A stretch of 6,846 bases of DNA from contig JAFQNZ010000275.1 of the NCBI GenBank assembly GCA_017395715.1, forward strand, positions 1-6,846, given 5' to 3'. Numbering within the stretch: position 1 is the first letter of the stretch; every line of letters begins with the position of its first letter. The DNA is from Clostridia bacterium. Its GTDB lineage: Bacteria > Bacillota > Clostridia > Oscillospirales > CAG-272. Below the pieces are notes generated by a model. That model was given only the letters and a program-made list of their open reading frames with translations. It searched no databases and had not been told where the DNA came from. This document shows positions 6,067-6,846 of this stretch, piece by piece. The position numbers and the translations under genes were made by a program.

Positions 6067-6846
<780 letters not shown>

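Overview
The window reads as part of a chromosome from a low-to-moderate GC Gram-positive bacterium, most likely a member of the Clostridia (Bacillota). This is inferred from three things: GyrB lacks the C-terminal insertion of proteobacterial GyrB and ends in the typical Gram-positive way (…YVTNLDV); gyrB and gyrA are near neighbours; and RecX follows RecA directly. All seven genes lie on the minus strand. The window is densely coding, the longest gap being about 57 bases, and I see no insertion sequence, tRNA, rRNA or CRISPR array.

In transcription order (right to left) the genes are: the 3' part of gyrB (6846-6067, cut by the window edge); a PfkB-family sugar(-phosphate) kinase closest to 1-phosphofructokinase (6063-5161); complete gyrA (5128-2564); a small predicted lipoprotein of unknown function (2506-1886); recA (1859-753); recX (749-165); and the first 47 codons of rimO (141-1, cut by the edge). 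Gaps are 3, 32, 57, 26, 3 and 23 bases, so the layout looks like one long operon or a chain of coupled operons. It covers DNA supercoiling (gyrase), homologous recombination and its modulator (RecA/RecX) and a ribosomal protein modification enzyme, with a sugar kinase and a lipoprotein embedded.

The only intergenic stretch with visible structure is 2507-2563, between gyrA and the lipoprotein. It holds a 14-pair hairpin with a 4-base loop and no U-tract in the transcribed direction, and its arm covers the best ribosome-binding-site candidate of the lipoprotein gene. The hairpin also contains a CTGT-N8-ACAG dyad.

Most of the window is ordinary housekeeping sequence. The points worth a second look are: the kinase between the two gyrase genes; an 11-bp perfect inverted repeat and a cluster of DnaA-box-like 9-mers inside the kinase gene; gyrase subunits that both carry natural residues matching quinolone-insensitive positions (Ala at E. 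coli GyrA Ser83, Asn at E. coli GyrB Asp426); a RecA with unusual residues in loop L1, next to the catalytic Glu and at the Phe203 and Phe217 positions; and a RecX with a tandemly duplicated charged N-terminal extension. I do not see a wholly new system.
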